Source: Clostridiales bacterium
GTDB lineage: Bacteria > Bacillota > Clostridia > Oscillospirales > Acutalibacteraceae
Length of the DNA: 64,000 nt
NCBI GenBank assembly: GCA_012839185.1
Contig: DUNU01000013.1
Coordinates: forward strand, 1-64,000
Direction of reading: 5' to 3'
Shown in pieces: positions 23,083 to 31,927 of this stretch. Within the stretch, counting starts at the first letter, position 1. Each line of letters starts with the position of its first letter. The position numbers and the translations under genes were made by a program. Under the pieces are notes generated by a model. That model was given only the letters and a program-made list of their open reading frames with translations, did not search any database and was not told the origin of the DNA.

Positions 23083-24684
23083 TTAATTTTTTTCCATCAT
23101 ATCTATCATTTTATCGATATTTTCATCTAATCCTTCGCTCTCTTTTGCCATTAAAGCACGGCGAGCGTTAAGCTCAATATACATCTTTTCCCTCTTTTCG
23201 CCAACCAAATCATAGAAGAAATAGGGGATAACTCGGACAACGCGAGGAAGCACTTCGATGCCGTTGAACAAAAACCAAACTTTTTGATAGATACGCTTGT
23301 CGCCTTGTGCCCAAGGAAGCATCTTAATAGTGGTGTCATATCCGGACCACTTAAAGAGAACTATTGTAAGCATGGCATTAAGCGGAGAGGTGATTTTAGT
23401 TATCAGATTTGTAAGTATACCGATTGAACCATCGGGACGTTCGCCGGTAACATATTCGGTATAGTCCGAAATCTCTCGACCGATTTCACCTTCCACAACA
23501 TTTGCAGGACCATTATTTGCTGCATTAAGCCCGTGGAAGACCGCAAATATCAGCATTGTAATAATCCGATTTTTCATGTCTTTACCCAAGAACGGTATCG
23601 CCGACCACATGCCTATTACGCAGAAAATGTCCCAAAATCGCAGACCGATAAGTTGGTTTCTGTTGTTATTCTTGAAGAGTTTGTTAAATTTTGGGATGAA
23701 GGTAACCGACAAGACATCCAGAGCGTTATAAGGTGCATATGCGATAAACGACTGAATTGAACCGCCGAATATTTCTTGTTGGGTAACAACATCCCATGAA
23801 TATCCGCCGTTAGCCCACCATGACACACAGAAATTAGCAATGAAGTTACGGAGCATATACTTGTTTTTAAGAACATATAAAATTGATTTTTCAATCGGAG
23901 CAGGTTTCTGCTGCAACATAACACGTTCTTTACAGTTAACCGCCATTGTAACATTACCGATGACACCCAAAGCAGATGCAATACAAGCCATAACAGCGAA
24001 GAGAGCAGGCAACGGGAAATTGATATACCCCTTGTTGTTAAGCTCCATAAGAGGCAGGAAAAGAGCATAAACCATCTGTGAACCGGCTTCACCAACATAT
24101 GTCTGAAGGAGGCTCACGGTAACACGGTCTTTCGGGTTCGGAGTCATCAAAGTAAGAATATTACCTCTCGGAATATTGTAAATTGTTGAGAATGTTTCTC
24201 TGATGAAAAGCATTACAAATACGAATATTATCTTATTCGGGTCATTCGTATTATCGTTATTCAGGAACAAGGCTCCCGAATACATAATTGCCATACTCAA
24301 ATAGTAAGGCAGAGCACCCAATAAAATATAGGGTCTTGCTTTTCCCCAACGGGTACGCGTACGGTCATAAACTATTCCCATCAGTGGGTCGTTTAACACA
24401 TCATATATACCGATAAGTGCATAAATTGCAGTAACATAAACCATGTTGATTTTCAGAACATTTACAAAGTATAGCGTCTGATACACTTCAACTGCTTTAA
24501 GCACTTTTGAGGCAAATTCAGCTACTGCTGGGATGACCAATTCTTTGCCCGATAAAACACGAGTGTGGAACATCTTGGTGGCTATATCACTATATTTAAA
24601 CAGCCTGTCTTTATCTATTGATGCCGCAGAGTTTTCTTCAGCACCGAAAAAGGTTTTTGCAGAAATTTTCGGTTTTTCAGACAT
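23083..24684 (-). CDS. MFS permease, glycoside-pentoside-hexuronide (GPH) type
   Basis: 533 residues with about 12 helices. The GPH signature NDPLMGIVYDRTRTRWGKAR follows helix 2, as in melibiose/xyloside-cation symporters. The C-terminal tail is charged and cytoplasmic. Its ATG overlaps the stop of the Ig-like protein gene by one base (TAATG), and it is the last gene of a three-gene unit with zinc-ribbon membrane proteins. A glycoside or uronide substrate is possible, but the unusual partners leave the role open. Confidence 0.88.
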   Translation of the reverse strand: MSEKPKISAKTFFGAEENSAASIDKDRLFKYSDIATKMFHTRVLSGKELVIPAVAEFASKVLKAVEVYQTLYFVNVLKINMVYVTAIYALIGIYDVLNDPLMGIVYDRTRTRWGKARPYILLGALPYYLSMAIMYSGALFLNNDNTNDPNKIIFVFVMLFIRETFSTIYNIPRGNILTLMTPNPKDRVTVSLLQTYVGEAGSQMVYALFLPLMELNNKGYINFPLPALFAVMACIASALGVIGNVTMAVNCKERVMLQQKPAPIEKSILYVLKNKYMLRNFIANFCVSWWANGGYSWDVVTQQEIFGGSIQSFIAYAPYNALDVLSVTFIPKFNKLFKNNNRNQLIGLRFWDIFCVIGMWSAIPFLGKDMKNRIITMLIFAVFHGLNAANNGPANVVEGEIGREISDYTEYVTGERPDGSIGILTNLITKITSPLNAMLTIVLFKWSGYDTTIKMLPWAQGDKRIYQKVWFLFNGIEVLPRVVRVIPYFFYDLVGEKREKMYIELNARRALMAKESEGLDENIDKMIDMMEKN

Positions 24685-26054
24685 TATTCAGTCACCTCCA
24701 CAGTACAAGATGAATAATAATTTCCATCATTGGAAATTGCATAAATAACTACAACACCCTCAGATACACCGGTAATTTTTCCTTCTTCATCAACGGTTGC
24801 AATACTTTTATCTTCGCTATGCCAGAAAACTAAAGTATCAGTAGTATCTTTCGGTTTCATTTTGGCAAAAATTTGATATGTTTCTCCTGTTTTGAGTTTT
24901 AATTTACCTTTAGATAAATCCATTCCTTCTGCAGGAACACATACACGAACATCACAAGAGTCGGTATATGTAATATCACCAAAAGTGAAAGAAGCGGTAA
25001 TAGTAGCATTTCCGAACTCCTTGCCTGCTGTCAAATATCCTTCTTCGTCAACTTCACAAATATTTTCATCTGATGAAGTCCATGTTACTTCATATAAAAG
25101 AGGGTCATCGCATGACAAAGTCGCTTTAAGGACATCAGTACCCTTCTTTTCAAGAGCAAGCTTGTGAGTATTAAGACTTACTCCCGGCCAGGTGAAATTG
25201 AGTTTGGATTTTTCATTAACCTTGCATGAAATTTCAAAAGGAGCATCGTTATATTCAATCGTAGTATCAACAGAAGAATCGGTAATAAATTCCAGTTTGT
25301 TTATCTTATCTGTCAAACGGTTGATTTCGACATAAATACGGGCTGAATCGTGCTTAATTGCAAACTTGCTCAATTTATAAATTTTCGCTTCATTTTGAAG
25401 AATGGTTTTAATATCATCAGAAATCGGGAAGGGATTATTCTTAAATGTTTCGCTTTCAGTCTTTACGAAAATCTCAATCGTATATACATCATTGTAACGC
25501 AATTTAAGAGTATCTTTATTGCTACATGCAGGACAAGTGTCACTAAAATCTTGAACTGATACACTTTCATTACACATCTTACACTTATAATATTCATACG
25601 ATAGTGTAACACCTGAAATATCATCGGCATTAACTTTTATAAGCGGAACAAGAGATTTATTTGATGAATAAAAATCAATTCCGGTTGATTCATATGAAGC
25701 TTCAACAGCATCTTTTACCGGACCGATTATATGATTTACGGCAGCAGAAAATGCAGGCAAACCGGATCCGTTACCGCTGACACTGAGACTGTTGCTGTCA
25801 ATATCAAAACTTTGAGAATAATCAACTTTCGGCATCCGTTCATGTGCTATTTTGATACAGGAATTGACATAAGCAATAATTTCATCATGCGTATCCGGAA
25901 CAGGACTTAATGATTTGGCGGGAGTATAAATTTCCTCATTACCTTCAATAGATAGAATTTCTGCCGCACCAAAGCCGACTCCGATCATAAAAAAGGAAAT
26001 AAGAATTACTATTACTACTTTGTAAATATAGTCTTTCCAGTCAAATTTTTTCAT
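24684..26054 (-). CDS. Membrane-anchored protein with zinc ribbon and Ig-like (BIG2) domains
   Basis: 456 residues. One N-terminal helix at about 11-31 (VVIVILISFFMIGVGFGAAE) puts the rest outside. Residues about 40-270 hold a domain I do not recognise, with an embedded CxxC-CxxC ribbon (CKMCNESV...CPACSNK at about 156-175). Two BIG2 Ig-like repeats follow, recognisable by EVTWTSSDENICEVDEEGYLTA and FWHSEDKSIATVDEEGKITG with closing ATITA and VVVIYAIS strands. The ATG overlaps the upstream zinc-ribbon gene (ATGA). An extracytoplasmic partner of the MFS permease is plausible from coupling only. Confidence 0.75.
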   Translation of the reverse strand: MKKFDWKDYIYKVVIVILISFFMIGVGFGAAEILSIEGNEEIYTPAKSLSPVPDTHDEIIAYVNSCIKIAHERMPKVDYSQSFDIDSNSLSVSGNGSGLPAFSAAVNHIIGPVKDAVEASYESTGIDFYSSNKSLVPLIKVNADDISGVTLSYEYYKCKMCNESVSVQDFSDTCPACSNKDTLKLRYNDVYTIEIFVKTESETFKNNPFPISDDIKTILQNEAKIYKLSKFAIKHDSARIYVEINRLTDKINKLEFITDSSVDTTIEYNDAPFEISCKVNEKSKLNFTWPGVSLNTHKLALEKKGTDVLKATLSCDDPLLYEVTWTSSDENICEVDEEGYLTAGKEFGNATITASFTFGDITYTDSCDVRVCVPAEGMDLSKGKLKLKTGETYQIFAKMKPKDTTDTLVFWHSEDKSIATVDEEGKITGVSEGVVVIYAISNDGNYYSSCTVEVTE

Positions 26055-26926
26055 ATTTCGGCAGCCTCCTTTTTTCGATAGGCGGCTTGTTGTGCCTCAA
26101 TAGCCTCTTGAATTTCTCTTGTTTCTGCTGTTTCAACAATAGGTTGAGGCAAATCTTCAAGATTAAGTTCTCCGCTTTTTATCTTTTTACCAATTTCAAT
26201 ACGTTCCAAATCTCCTTCTTTGTATTGAATATTAAGACCTTTTTTGATAATAAGAAAATTAACAAAAAATACAATTCCGAAGGCAATCACGGCAAAAATT
26301 GACCCAAAAGACAGATTGGCTGATAATATACCGCCTGCCGAAGCGGCAATAGAAGCGAATCGTTTTGAAAGTATTGCTGTAATTACGGAACTTAAAGCAC
26401 CTAAAATACTGATTACGCACAATACTTTCGGCATTTTCTTTATACTGGTAAATGATATAACAGTCAGAATAAGATTAAGCAAAACCATCAAAACCATTAC
26501 AGCATAAGGAATTAATGCAACAATAAGTGCAGAAAATGCTGCACCATTAGTTTCGGAGCTTAACATTCCGAGAATCAGATTAACATATCCTGAAGAATAC
26601 GCAGTAAAGATACCCAAAGCAGATAATGCAAATCCATCATCAACAAAGGGCATATTAACCTTTATATTTGCAAAAGGAATCAGGAGAGTTAAAACAGGCA
26701 GCAGAACTAAAACAAGTCGTGCAATCGCAAGTTTTGAGCCTATCAGAGATGCCTTTAATTTTGCAATGAAGATATTTATCTTCGCACCCGACAATTCGGC
26801 CTTTTTTGCATCACGATAGAAATCTTCTTCGAAATTCACGAAACGCAAGTTCACACCACAATGGGGGCAATTCTGCCCGAGATGATAAATCGGTACTTTT
26901 TTCTCACATTTCGGACAATTAGACAT
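26051..26926 (-). CDS. Zinc-ribbon multi-pass membrane protein, unknown
   Basis: 291 residues. N-terminal zinc ribbon CPKCEKKV...CPHCGVN (residues 4-26), an amphipathic stretch, about five membrane helices (about 65-250), then a charged cytoplasmic tail with ETREIQEAIEAQQAAYRKKE. First gene of the trio, with a 4-nt overlap to the Ig-like gene. The layout (soluble ribbon plus helices) is common among uncharacterised Clostridia envelope proteins; I do not recognise a named family. Confidence 0.7.
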   Translation of the reverse strand: MSNCPKCEKKVPIYHLGQNCPHCGVNLRFVNFEEDFYRDAKKAELSGAKINIFIAKLKASLIGSKLAIARLVLVLLPVLTLLIPFANIKVNMPFVDDGFALSALGIFTAYSSGYVNLILGMLSSETNGAAFSALIVALIPYAVMVLMVLLNLILTVISFTSIKKMPKVLCVISILGALSSVITAILSKRFASIAASAGGILSANLSFGSIFAVIAFGIVFFVNFLIIKKGLNIQYKEGDLERIEIGKKIKSGELNLEDLPQPIVETAETREIQEAIEAQQAAYRKKEAAEI

Positions 26927-26954
26927 ACAACACTTCCTTTACTGAAAATAATAT

Positions 26955-26975
26955 ACAAACCCGCATATTAGCGGG
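26955..26975 (-). terminator. Weak terminator between lgt and the zinc-ribbon trio
   Basis: Minus strand CCCGC-TAATAT-GCGGG followed by TTTGTATATTATTTT. The 5-bp stem is short, so it may only attenuate. Confidence 0.5.
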
Positions 26976-26986
26976 AAACACACAAT

Positions 26987-27946
26987 TTAATCTGTGACTT
27001 TATTTCTTTCTTTTTTCGGCATTCTTGAACCCTCGGGAAAGAAATCCACACCTTCAATCGGTTGAGGATTTTTCTTATATCGAACAATCTTCACTATCAA
27101 CAAAACCAAACATAAAAATACAATCGACATTGAAAGTGCCTGAGAAACACGAATATCCGTATTCCAAATATAAAGACTGTCAGTTCTCATACCTTCAATA
27201 ATGGCACGACCCGTACCGTACCAAATGCCGTAAAGAAGGAACATCTGTCCCGAAAACTTACGACAAGTTTTCAGTATTATATAAAGAATAATAAATCCCG
27301 TTATACACCAAACGGATTCATAAAGAAAAGTCGGATGGACTGGTTTATCGGGATCCATTATAATATTATGTTCAGCAAAAAAATCTTGATTTGAAATAAT
27401 ATAACGAGCAACTTTTTCGCTGTGCATACCGAATATTGAATCGGTATTGGTTCCGAATGCCTCTTGATTGGCATAATTTCCCCATCGACCTATTCCCTGT
27501 CCGATAAGCAAACTCATGCCTATCATATCAAGGAGATTATAAAAATTCATTTTCGCTTTTTTGCAATATATAAACGCACCCAGCAGACCGCCGATTATAC
27601 CACCGTATATCGCCAAACCGCCATGCCAGATTGCAAATATCTCTCTTGGATTTTGAATATAATACTCCCATTCAGACAGAACGTAATATCCTCTTGCTCC
27701 GATGATTCCGAAGAATGTACCCCAAATGAGAACATCAACCATTTTATTTAAGTCTATTCTCCAAACCCACGCCATTCGTCCGCCGAATAAGACCGCCAGA
27801 GTAAAGCCGAATGCGATAATTACCCCATACCATTTTATGGAAAAATCACGTCCGAATAAGCTAAACTCACAAAAAACAGAAGCAACATTGAAAATCTTAT
27901 CCGCGAAATTGAAACTGACTTGTGTAACATCGGTAAAGAATTTCAT
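26987..27946 (-). CDS. lgt: Prolipoprotein diacylglyceryl transferase
   Basis: 319 residues, seven helices. It transfers diacylglycerol from phosphatidylglycerol to the lipobox Cys of prolipoproteins. Family signatures: IKWYGVIIAFGF at the N-terminus, HGGLAIYGGIIGG near residue 108, and GRWGNYANQEAFG near 152 with the essential Arg. The charged C-terminal tail is normal for Clostridia. 3 nt after yebC, part of the mgtE-metG-tatD-yebC-lgt run. Confidence 0.95.
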   Translation of the reverse strand: MKFFTDVTQVSFNFADKIFNVASVFCEFSLFGRDFSIKWYGVIIAFGFTLAVLFGGRMAWVWRIDLNKMVDVLIWGTFFGIIGARGYYVLSEWEYYIQNPREIFAIWHGGLAIYGGIIGGLLGAFIYCKKAKMNFYNLLDMIGMSLLIGQGIGRWGNYANQEAFGTNTDSIFGMHSEKVARYIISNQDFFAEHNIIMDPDKPVHPTFLYESVWCITGFIILYIILKTCRKFSGQMFLLYGIWYGTGRAIIEGMRTDSLYIWNTDIRVSQALSMSIVFLCLVLLIVKIVRYKKNPQPIEGVDFFPEGSRMPKKERNKVTD

Positions 27947-27949
27947 ATT

Positions 27950-28690
27950 TTAACCCTCGTAATCTTCCTCGTTATCCCAGTTATGCCATACCGCCTGAAT
28001 ATCATCATTTTCTTCAAACATTTCAAGCATCTTCCCCATACCTTTAATATCATCGGGATTTTCAATTTTTGTATAAGTTGAAGGAATGTATGACGGTTCG
28101 GCAGATAGAATTTTATATCCCTTGCCTTCAAGTGCCTCGCTGACACTGCCTACTTCATAAGTTTCAGTGCGAACATCAAATACTTCATCTTCTGAAATTA
28201 TATCAGTAGCACCGGCTTCTAAAGCATCTTCCATAAGCTGTTCTTCGTCAACATCCTCTTTGTCAACAATAACAACACCCTGACGCTCAAACATAAACAT
28301 AACACAACCGCTTTGTCCCATATTTCCGCCATATTTATCAAAATAATGACGAACATCACCGGCTGTACGATTTCTGTTATCCGTTAAAGCTTCGACAACA
28401 ACTGCGATACCGCAAGGACCATATCCTTCATAAATGATTTCTTCATAGCTATCAGCAGAACCTTCACCGGCAGCTTTTTTAATAATTCTGTCGATATTTT
28501 CATTCGGAACATTTAGTGCCTTTGCTTTTGCAATAACATCTTTTAGTTTTGAGTTAGAAGTCGGGTCAGCACCACCGTCTTTTACAGCAACAGCAATTTC
28601 TCTGCCGACTTTTGTAAAGACTTTGGCTCTGGCACTGTCAGTCTTTTCTTTTTTTCTCTTAATCGTACTCCATTTATTATGACCGGACAT
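27950..28690 (-). CDS. yebC: YebC/PmpR family protein (TACO1-like)
   Basis: 246 residues, the standard length. N-terminus SGHNKWSTIKRKKEKTDSARAK, NVPNENIDRIIKKA, YEGYGPCGIAVVVEALTDNRNRT and MFERQG are diagnostic. YebC proteins are reported as transcriptional regulators, and some as translation factors for proline-rich stretches; which applies here cannot be told. Sits between tatD and lgt. Confidence 0.95.
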   Translation of the reverse strand: MSGHNKWSTIKRKKEKTDSARAKVFTKVGREIAVAVKDGGADPTSNSKLKDVIAKAKALNVPNENIDRIIKKAAGEGSADSYEEIIYEGYGPCGIAVVVEALTDNRNRTAGDVRHYFDKYGGNMGQSGCVMFMFERQGVVIVDKEDVDEEQLMEDALEAGATDIISEDEVFDVRTETYEVGSVSEALEGKGYKILSAEPSYIPSTYTKIENPDDIKGMGKMLEMFEENDDIQAVWHNWDNEEDYEG

Positions 28691-28711
28691 AGTATCTCTC
28701 CTAATTTCGAT

Positions 28712-29482
28712 TTATAATTCAATTTCGAATAAATCTTTTGTGTTTTTTGCAGTTATACGAATAACATCCTGCACCGGAATATTTTTAATTTCTGCGATTT
28801 TTTGAGCTGCATATTGAATATAACTCGAATCATTTCGTTTTCCTCTGAACGGTTCAGGTGTCATATAAGGACAATCCGTTTCAATCAATATTCTCTCAAT
28901 CGGTGTAATTTTAATTACTTCGATAGCCTTTTTTGCTTTCTTAAAAGTAACTGCACCACCAAAACCTAAATACATATCAAGTTTCAATATCTCTTTCGCC
29001 ATCTCGGCACTGCCCGAATAACAGTGTAAAACACCTCTTGGCTTGTATTTTTTCACAAGCTTAAGTATATCATTATGTGAATCTCGATTATGCACAATTA
29101 CAGGTTTATCAAGATATTGAGCAGCATTGAGCTGTTTTTCAAAAAGATTGATTTGCACGTCACGAGGGACAATGTCATAATGATAGTCAAGTCCTATTTC
29201 ACCGACGGCAACAACTTTTTTATTTTTCATTAAATCGGTAACTATTGCAAAATCACCGGATTTAATCTTATCAGCATCATTGGGATGAATACCACAGGCT
29301 GCATAGATAAAAGGATATTTTTCGGCTAATTTAACCGAAAAACGACTACTTTCGGCTGTCGTACCGCAGTTAATGATTCCGACAACACCATCGTTATTAA
29401 GTCGCAACAAAAGCTCCTCACGATCCTCATCAAAACGTTCATCATCATAATGAGCATGCGAATCAAAAATACCCTTATACAT
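28712..29482 (-). CDS. tatD: TatD family metal-dependent hydrolase
   Basis: 256 residues, TIM barrel. Metal motifs: FDSHAHYDDERFDED (HxH), VGEIGLDYHYD (Glu), PVIVHNRDSHND (His), GVLHCYSGS (His) and ILIETDCPYMTPEP (Asp). Members are 3'-5' DNA/RNA exonucleases involved in DNA repair or RNA turnover. tatD directly after metG is a widespread Bacillota arrangement. Confidence 0.94.
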   Translation of the reverse strand: MYKGIFDSHAHYDDERFDEDREELLLRLNNDGVVGIINCGTTAESSRFSVKLAEKYPFIYAACGIHPNDADKIKSGDFAIVTDLMKNKKVVAVGEIGLDYHYDIVPRDVQINLFEKQLNAAQYLDKPVIVHNRDSHNDILKLVKKYKPRGVLHCYSGSAEMAKEILKLDMYLGFGGAVTFKKAKKAIEVIKITPIERILIETDCPYMTPEPFRGKRNDSSYIQYAAQKIAEIKNIPVQDVIRITAKNTKDLFEIEL

Positions 29483-29492
29483 TACCTAACCT

Positions 29493-31415
29493 TTATCTAA
29501 TCTTTGTACCAACTTCAATATCATCAACGAAAATAACTTTTACCTCGTCTTCTCCTCCGGCAAGAATCATACCCTTACTTTCAACACCGCATAATGTAGC
29601 AGGTTGCAAGTTAGCAACAACAATAACATTTCGACCGATTAAGTCATCGGGCTTGTACCATTGAGCAATACCGGATGCGACCGTTCTGTCCTCACCGCTA
29701 CCATCATCGAGAGTGAGTTTAAGTAATTTCTTTGCTTTTTTGATTGGCTCGCAAGCCTTAACCTTTGCAACGCGAAGTTCAACTTTTGCAAATTCATCAA
29801 TTGAAATCGGAGCAAGACCTTCAATAACTTTCTTCTCTTTTTCCTGCTGTGCCTCATTTTTTGCAATAAGTTCATCAATAAACTTCTGAGCATCAATTCG
29901 AGCAAACAAAGGCTCACAAGTTGCTACACTTGAACCAGCCGGAATAGCTCCGAAAGTCTTTATGCTCTCATAATCATCAATATCCGTATTGATAGCAGCC
30001 AAAATCTTATCGCTTGTTGCAGGTATGAAAGGTTTGAGCAAAACAGCAAGAATACGAATACTTTCTACTAAATTGTAAAGGACGGTTGAAAGTCTGTCTT
30101 TCTTATCTTCCTCTTTTGCAAGCAGCCAAGGATATGTTTCATCAATATACTTATTGCTGCGTTTAGCGACATTCAATACCGCCTCTGCAGCATTTGCAAT
30201 CTTAAATTCATCAAATGCTTTTTCCACGGCAGGCAAAGCAGAAAGAATTGTTGCCTTAAACTCATCGTCAATAGGCTCAGAACAAGTATTACAAGGCAAA
30301 GTACCGTCAAAATACTTGTTTACCATTGCAACAGTACGAGAAACCAAATTGCCAATAGTGTTAGCCAAATCACTGTTATAACGCTCAATCATACTTTCGT
30401 AAGTGATTGAACCGTCATTTGCATGAGGCATCTCTGAAAGAAGATAGTAACGAACAGCATCTACTCCGAAAACCTCAATCAAATCGTCTGCATAAATTAC
30501 ATTACCCTTGCTCTTGCTCATCTTATCCGTACCAAACAAAAGCCAAGGATGACCATATACCTTTTCGGGAAGCGGCTCACCCAATGCCATTAACATAATA
30601 GGCCAATAAATAGTATGGAAACGAATAATATCTTTGCCGATTATATGAACATCTGCGGGCCAATATTTTTTGTATAAATCCCCACATTCATCATAAGGGT
30701 CATAACCCAAGGCAGTTATATAGTTTGAAAGAGCATCAATCCAGACATAAATAACATGTCCTTCATCAATCGGTACGGGGATACCCCACTTGAAAGAAGA
30801 GCGAGACACGCATAAATCCTGAAGACCGGGACGGATGAAATTGTTAAGCATTTCATTTTTGCGACTTTCGGGATAGATAAAATCGGGATGCTTTTCAATA
30901 TGTTCTTCAAGTTGTTTTTGATATTTGGATAGCTTGAAGAAATATGCCTCTTCACTTGTATCTCTTGCTTCTCCGCCACAGTCAGGGCATTTGCCGTCAA
31001 CAAGCTGAGAATCCGTAAAGAAACTTTCACAAGGAACACAATAATGTCCCTTGTACACACTTTTGTAAATATCCCCCTGTTCGTAAAGCTTCTTGAAAAT
31101 ATTCTGAACTGCCTTTTCGTGATAATCATCGGTAGTTCGGATAAATTTATCGTAGGTGGTATTTAATAAATCGCATATTCCTCTAATCTCTGCAGCAACC
31201 TTATCAACATACTCTTTGGGGGTAACACCCGCTTTTTGAGCATATTCTTCAATCTTCTGACCATGTTCATCTGTTCCGGTCAAAAAGAAAACATCATGTC
31301 CCTGAAGCCGACGAAAACGAGCAATCGCATCAGTCAACACGATTTCATAAGAATTACCGATATGAGGTTTTCTTGAGGTATATGCAATGGCTGTTGTAAT
31401 ATAATATTTTCCCAT
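29493..31415 (-). CDS. metG: Methionyl-tRNA synthetase
   Basis: 640 residues. Class I motifs HIGN (in RKPHIGNSYEIV) and KMSKSKGN are intact; a zinc knuckle CVPCESFF...CPDCGG lies in the connective peptide, and a C-terminal tRNA-binding OB domain (IDEFAKVELRVAKVKACEP onwards, about 535-640) completes the long form. No T-box or SAM-type leader is visible; it follows the DUF402 gene by 12 nt, so it is transcribed from further upstream. Confidence 0.97.
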   Translation of the reverse strand: MGKYYITTAIAYTSRKPHIGNSYEIVLTDAIARFRRLQGHDVFFLTGTDEHGQKIEEYAQKAGVTPKEYVDKVAAEIRGICDLLNTTYDKFIRTTDDYHEKAVQNIFKKLYEQGDIYKSVYKGHYCVPCESFFTDSQLVDGKCPDCGGEARDTSEEAYFFKLSKYQKQLEEHIEKHPDFIYPESRKNEMLNNFIRPGLQDLCVSRSSFKWGIPVPIDEGHVIYVWIDALSNYITALGYDPYDECGDLYKKYWPADVHIIGKDIIRFHTIYWPIMLMALGEPLPEKVYGHPWLLFGTDKMSKSKGNVIYADDLIEVFGVDAVRYYLLSEMPHANDGSITYESMIERYNSDLANTIGNLVSRTVAMVNKYFDGTLPCNTCSEPIDDEFKATILSALPAVEKAFDEFKIANAAEAVLNVAKRSNKYIDETYPWLLAKEEDKKDRLSTVLYNLVESIRILAVLLKPFIPATSDKILAAINTDIDDYESIKTFGAIPAGSSVATCEPLFARIDAQKFIDELIAKNEAQQEKEKKVIEGLAPISIDEFAKVELRVAKVKACEPIKKAKKLLKLTLDDGSGEDRTVASGIAQWYKPDDLIGRNVIVVANLQPATLCGVESKGMILAGGEDEVKVIFVDDIEVGTKIR

Positions 31416-31427
31416 AAGTAGACCTTT

Positions 31428-31916
31428 CTATAACTTTGGTTCGATTAGCTTACGACTCTTTTTATCAAGCTTTCTCCAGTCGGGAATTTCGTATCTGTTA
31501 TCATTCGCATCTTTTATAAGCACACGCCCATCATAAAGAGGCTTAACATTACTTATATGGTTGCGGACTTCAAACGTAATCCGACCTCTGTCAGTATCAG
31601 CAGTCCACATCCAGACCCTGAACTTATCTGTCATCTCAACAAAACGGGTAATCCGCGGAATCATATAGTATTCGTCGAGAGCCGACAAAACTACCTCCTT
31701 GGATTCTGGCAATAAATTATCCGCATTTCGTATAATGGCAACCTGTTCACCTTCGGTATCCAAAAGTACCAGATAACGATTTCCGCCGCTTTTCGGGAAA
31801 AGACGATGGACCTCAAGTTCGGTGAACTTTTCACCCGTATGATAAAATTCGGCATCAACAAAAATACCGTCATTACGTGTTATCTTAATTTCGGGACCGT
31901 CAATATACGTAATCAT
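31428..31916 (-). CDS. DUF402 domain protein
   Basis: 162 residues, close to the size of DUF402/FomD-like proteins, which include nucleoside di/triphosphate phosphatases. Seen here: YIDGPEIKITRNDG at the start, YYMIPRITRFVEMTDKFRVWMWTADTD in the core and EIPDWRKLDKKSRKL at the end. Without structural comparison the catalytic acidic residues cannot be assigned, so the activity is open. Lies between mgtE and metG, spacing 11-12 nt. Confidence 0.7.
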   Translation of the reverse strand: MITYIDGPEIKITRNDGIFVDAEFYHTGEKFTELEVHRLFPKSGGNRYLVLLDTEGEQVAIIRNADNLLPESKEVVLSALDEYYMIPRITRFVEMTDKFRVWMWTADTDRGRITFEVRNHISNVKPLYDGRVLIKDANDNRYEIPDWRKLDKKSRKLIEPKL

Positions 31917-31927
31917 AAAATCGCTCC

